Source: Treponema sp.
Lineage (GTDB): Bacteria > Spirochaetota > Spirochaetia > Treponematales > Breznakiellaceae
Assembly: GCA_031290325.1 (NCBI GenBank)
Contig: JAITNU010000121.1
Location: 1 to 5,214 of the forward strand
Direction of reading: 5' to 3'
DNA: 5,214 bases
The notes below the pieces were generated by a model that saw only the letters and a program-made list of their open reading frames with translations, was not told the origin of the DNA and did no database searches. Below, in pieces: positions 4,991 to 5,214 of this stretch. The position numbers and the translations under genes are program-made. Numbering within the stretch: position 1 is the first letter of the stretch; the number at the start of each line of letters is the position of its first letter.

Positions 4991-5214
4991 TTACCGCCAG
5001 GATGTAGTCCGCTTCTCATCGGTTTTAATACCTTGTAATAATGCTCCAAAAACATATTCAACGGCTAGAATTTCTTTTTGTTCCAATAGTCAATATACGA
5101 TACTATATCGTAGAGGATTCACATATATGGTTTTGTAATTCCATTCTTGCATAAGTCCATCATCTTTAGGCAACATATATTCAATTTTTGCTTTGACAAT
5201 TGAACTTTTATTTG
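4991..5214 (-). pseudogene. 3' end of an unrecognised, interrupted AT-rich reading frame
   Basis: On the minus strand one frame enters from the right edge and reads 40 protein-like residues (including KAKIEYMLPKDDGLMQEW) before a TGA at 5090-5092. It continues in the same frame for 32 more residues (including LLEQKEILAVEYVFGALLQ) to a TAA at 4991-4993. Both halves have natural-looking composition and AT-rich codons, and TGG (Trp) to TGA is one base change, so a gene broken by a nonsense mutation is a reasonable reading. The alternative is that the gene simply ends at the TGA and the second half is chance. I do not recognise the family. At about 30% G+C the stretch 5041-5214 differs sharply from murG, which suggests acquired DNA. 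Confidence 0.4.
5096..5112. repeat. 17-bp perfect inverted repeat in the AT-rich upstream segment
   Basis: TACGATACTATATCGTA has perfect 7-bp arms around the 3-base centre CTA. It lies four bases before the in-frame TGA of the interrupted frame, inside apparent coding sequence. It may be an operator, a hairpin near the end of that gene, or chance in AT-rich DNA. No T tract follows it on the minus strand. Confidence 0.4.

Noticed and set aside
4885..5055. 56-codon minus-strand frame as a real small gene
   Set aside because: It lacks a ribosome site, crosses the sharp composition boundary near 5030, and resembles no family I know; it is described only as part of the leader.
5040..5214. Sigma-70 promoter for the murG operon
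   Set aside because: Several TTGAxx/TTGTCA-like boxes occur in this AT-rich DNA, but none pairs with a good -10 box at 16-18 bases, so no promoter is called.

Overview
The window carries a compact, co-directional minus-strand gene cluster in the order murG - cvpA - DNA polymerase III delta-prime-like gene - comM. The first codons of an exported protein lie downstream of it. The cluster is GC-rich (58% in a 60-base sample of murG). I infer a spirochaete, probably a Treponema-like host. The partial protein at the left edge has a signal peptide ending in VFA followed by a Ser/Gly/Gln-rich stretch, the style of treponemal solute-binding proteins, and MurG and ComM are also compatible. This assignment rests on style, not on a marker gene.

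Layout, right to left (direction of transcription). Positions 5035-5214 are AT-rich (about 30% G+C) and hold the end of an unrecognised minus-strand reading frame interrupted by an in-frame TGA. Positions 4882-4990 are a GC-richer leader with no recognised gene. murG (3772-4881) makes lipid II. cvpA (3248-3754) encodes a four-helix membrane protein. The delta-prime-like clamp-loader gene (1898-3241) has an unusual insertion of about 100 residues. comM (228-1826) encodes a branch-migration helicase of the Mg-chelatase-like AAA+ family. The gaps are 17, 6 and 71 bases, so at least the first three genes look like one transcript. After comM comes a short intergenic region with a promoter for the exported-protein gene and a hairpin at the predicted 5' end of that transcript.

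The most unusual object is at 3769-3800. The last nine codons and the stop codon of murG lie inside a solitary 32-base sequence with every hallmark of a type I-C CRISPR repeat: 5' GTCGC, a perfect 7-bp GC-rich stem with a 5-base loop, and the 11-base tail TGGATTGAAAC. There is no second copy and no cas gene in the window. It is an orphan repeat fused to a housekeeping gene, ending two bases before the ribosome binding site of cvpA. If the host has a type I-C system, its repeat nuclease could cut the murG-cvpA mRNA there. The cluster otherwise looks like ordinary housekeeping.
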